A DNA stretch of 6,961 bases, from contig JADJOZ010000021.1 in NCBI GenBank assembly GCA_016713525.1, positions 1 through 6,961 of the forward strand, written 5' to 3'. Source of the stretch: Bacteroidota bacterium. GTDB taxonomy: Bacteria > Bacteroidota > Bacteroidia > AKYH767-A > OLB10. Within the stretch, counting starts at the first letter, position 1, and each line of letters opens with the position of its first letter. Shown here piece after piece: positions 6,666 through 6,961 of the stretch. The position numbers and the translations under genes are program-made. The notes under the pieces were generated by a model. It saw only the letters and a list, made by a program, of their open reading frames with translations, did not search any database and was not told where the DNA came from.

Positions 6666-6907
6666 TTTACTGAAACTATTTGTCGCTATGGCTGTGGTAA
6701 CAGAATAATATTGAAAACTGCGACAATTTATTGAAATTGCACTGAAAATCGACTGCTGCGGGCACACTTTTCCTTTTGTGGGGTACGATTAGGTGTGTTA
6801 AGTGTTCCAGTGATGTTGATACCAAAATTCCGGATGTTGTCCCAATTTTACTTTCCGCTTGCATTCTTTCTCCAGCCGGCGGGACGAGCGGATACAGTTC
6901 TGAAAGC
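6666..6907 (+). repeat. Dispersed direct repeat, copy B (core 6822-6907)
   Basis: This copy matches 1680-1841 in the same orientation: aactatttgtcgctatgg at 6674-6691, ttgaaaactgcgacaa at 6711-6726, and the core at 6822-6907. Compared with copy A it has about 80 extra bases (roughly 6741-6821) between the ttgaaaactgcg block and the core, so one copy has gained or lost sequence there. After tgaaagc at 6907 the two copies stop matching, which marks the 3' boundary. Confidence 0.8.
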
Positions 6908-6961
6908 CATTGAGAGTGAACCCAAAGTCAGCAAATAATTGATCATGTGTTTGGAACCTTT

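Larger units (their letters stand above)
6350..6961. other. Intergenic region after the peptidase, with repeat copy B
   Basis: No gene is supported. It holds an aacttc/gaagtt hairpin at 6490-6505 and repeat copy B at about 6666-6907. The frame open at 6485-6673 gives an unfamiliar peptide, and the minus-strand frame at 6676-6864 overlaps the repeat; neither has a recognisable motif. No T-rich terminator is evident right after the peptidase stop. Confidence 0.5.

Noticed and set aside
6485..6864. Small open frames on both strands after the peptidase
   Set aside because: They are short, lack motifs and a ribosome site, and overlap the repeat region.
1680..6907. Insertion sequence or transposon bounded by the direct repeats
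   Set aside because: There is no transposase-like protein, no terminal inverted repeats and no target duplication visible; the repeats are direct and partly diverged.
1..6961. tRNA, rRNA, riboswitch or replication origin
   Set aside because: I looked for the T-loop gttc consensus in cloverleaf context, rRNA conserved strings and iteron or DnaA-box clusters, and found none.

Overview
This is an AT-rich bacterial window, most likely from a member of the Bacteroidota or a close relative. That placement rests on the style of the small proteins, on a tandem 'TTTCG..GCTCAA' intergenic repeat and a 'GCC..GGACAGGC' element of a kind I associate with Bacteroidota genomes, and on the lack of clear Shine-Dalgarno starts. 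It is an inference; there is no rRNA or tRNA to confirm it.

All convincing coding is on the + strand and, as written, every convincing gene is broken by single-base frameshifts. Stepping between frames gives four recognisable products: (1) 1-1417, the 3' part of a long protein ending in an ApeA-like HEPN domain with an Rx4H motif; (2) 2149-2599, a small protein with a cysteine-rich CPECGDIGCGA motif; (3) about 3094-3290, a very small conserved-looking protein; (4) 4001-6349, a subtilisin-like S8 serine peptidase of about 780 residues with propeptide-like N-terminus, intact Asp/His/Asn/Ser catalytic set, a CARDB-like beta domain and a C-terminal accessory domain.

The gaps are not empty. 1418-2148 holds one copy of a dispersed repeat and short protein-like remnants. 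2600-3093 holds a strong 22-bp inverted repeat, a nested hairpin and a 26-bp tandem repeat. 3291-4000 holds a terminator-like hairpin and a 17-bp palindrome. 6350-6961 holds a second copy of the dispersed repeat (about 93% identical over 86 bp), so direct copies bracket the block carrying genes 2 to 4.

The main interpretive question is whether the frameshifts are biology or base-calling error. Protein-like sequence resumes cleanly on both sides of each shift, stops inside segments are nearly absent, several shifts lie at homopolymers, and unrelated genes are hit alike. This favours uncorrected sequencing indels over true decay. No shared pathway links the four genes, and I see no clear novel multi-gene system.
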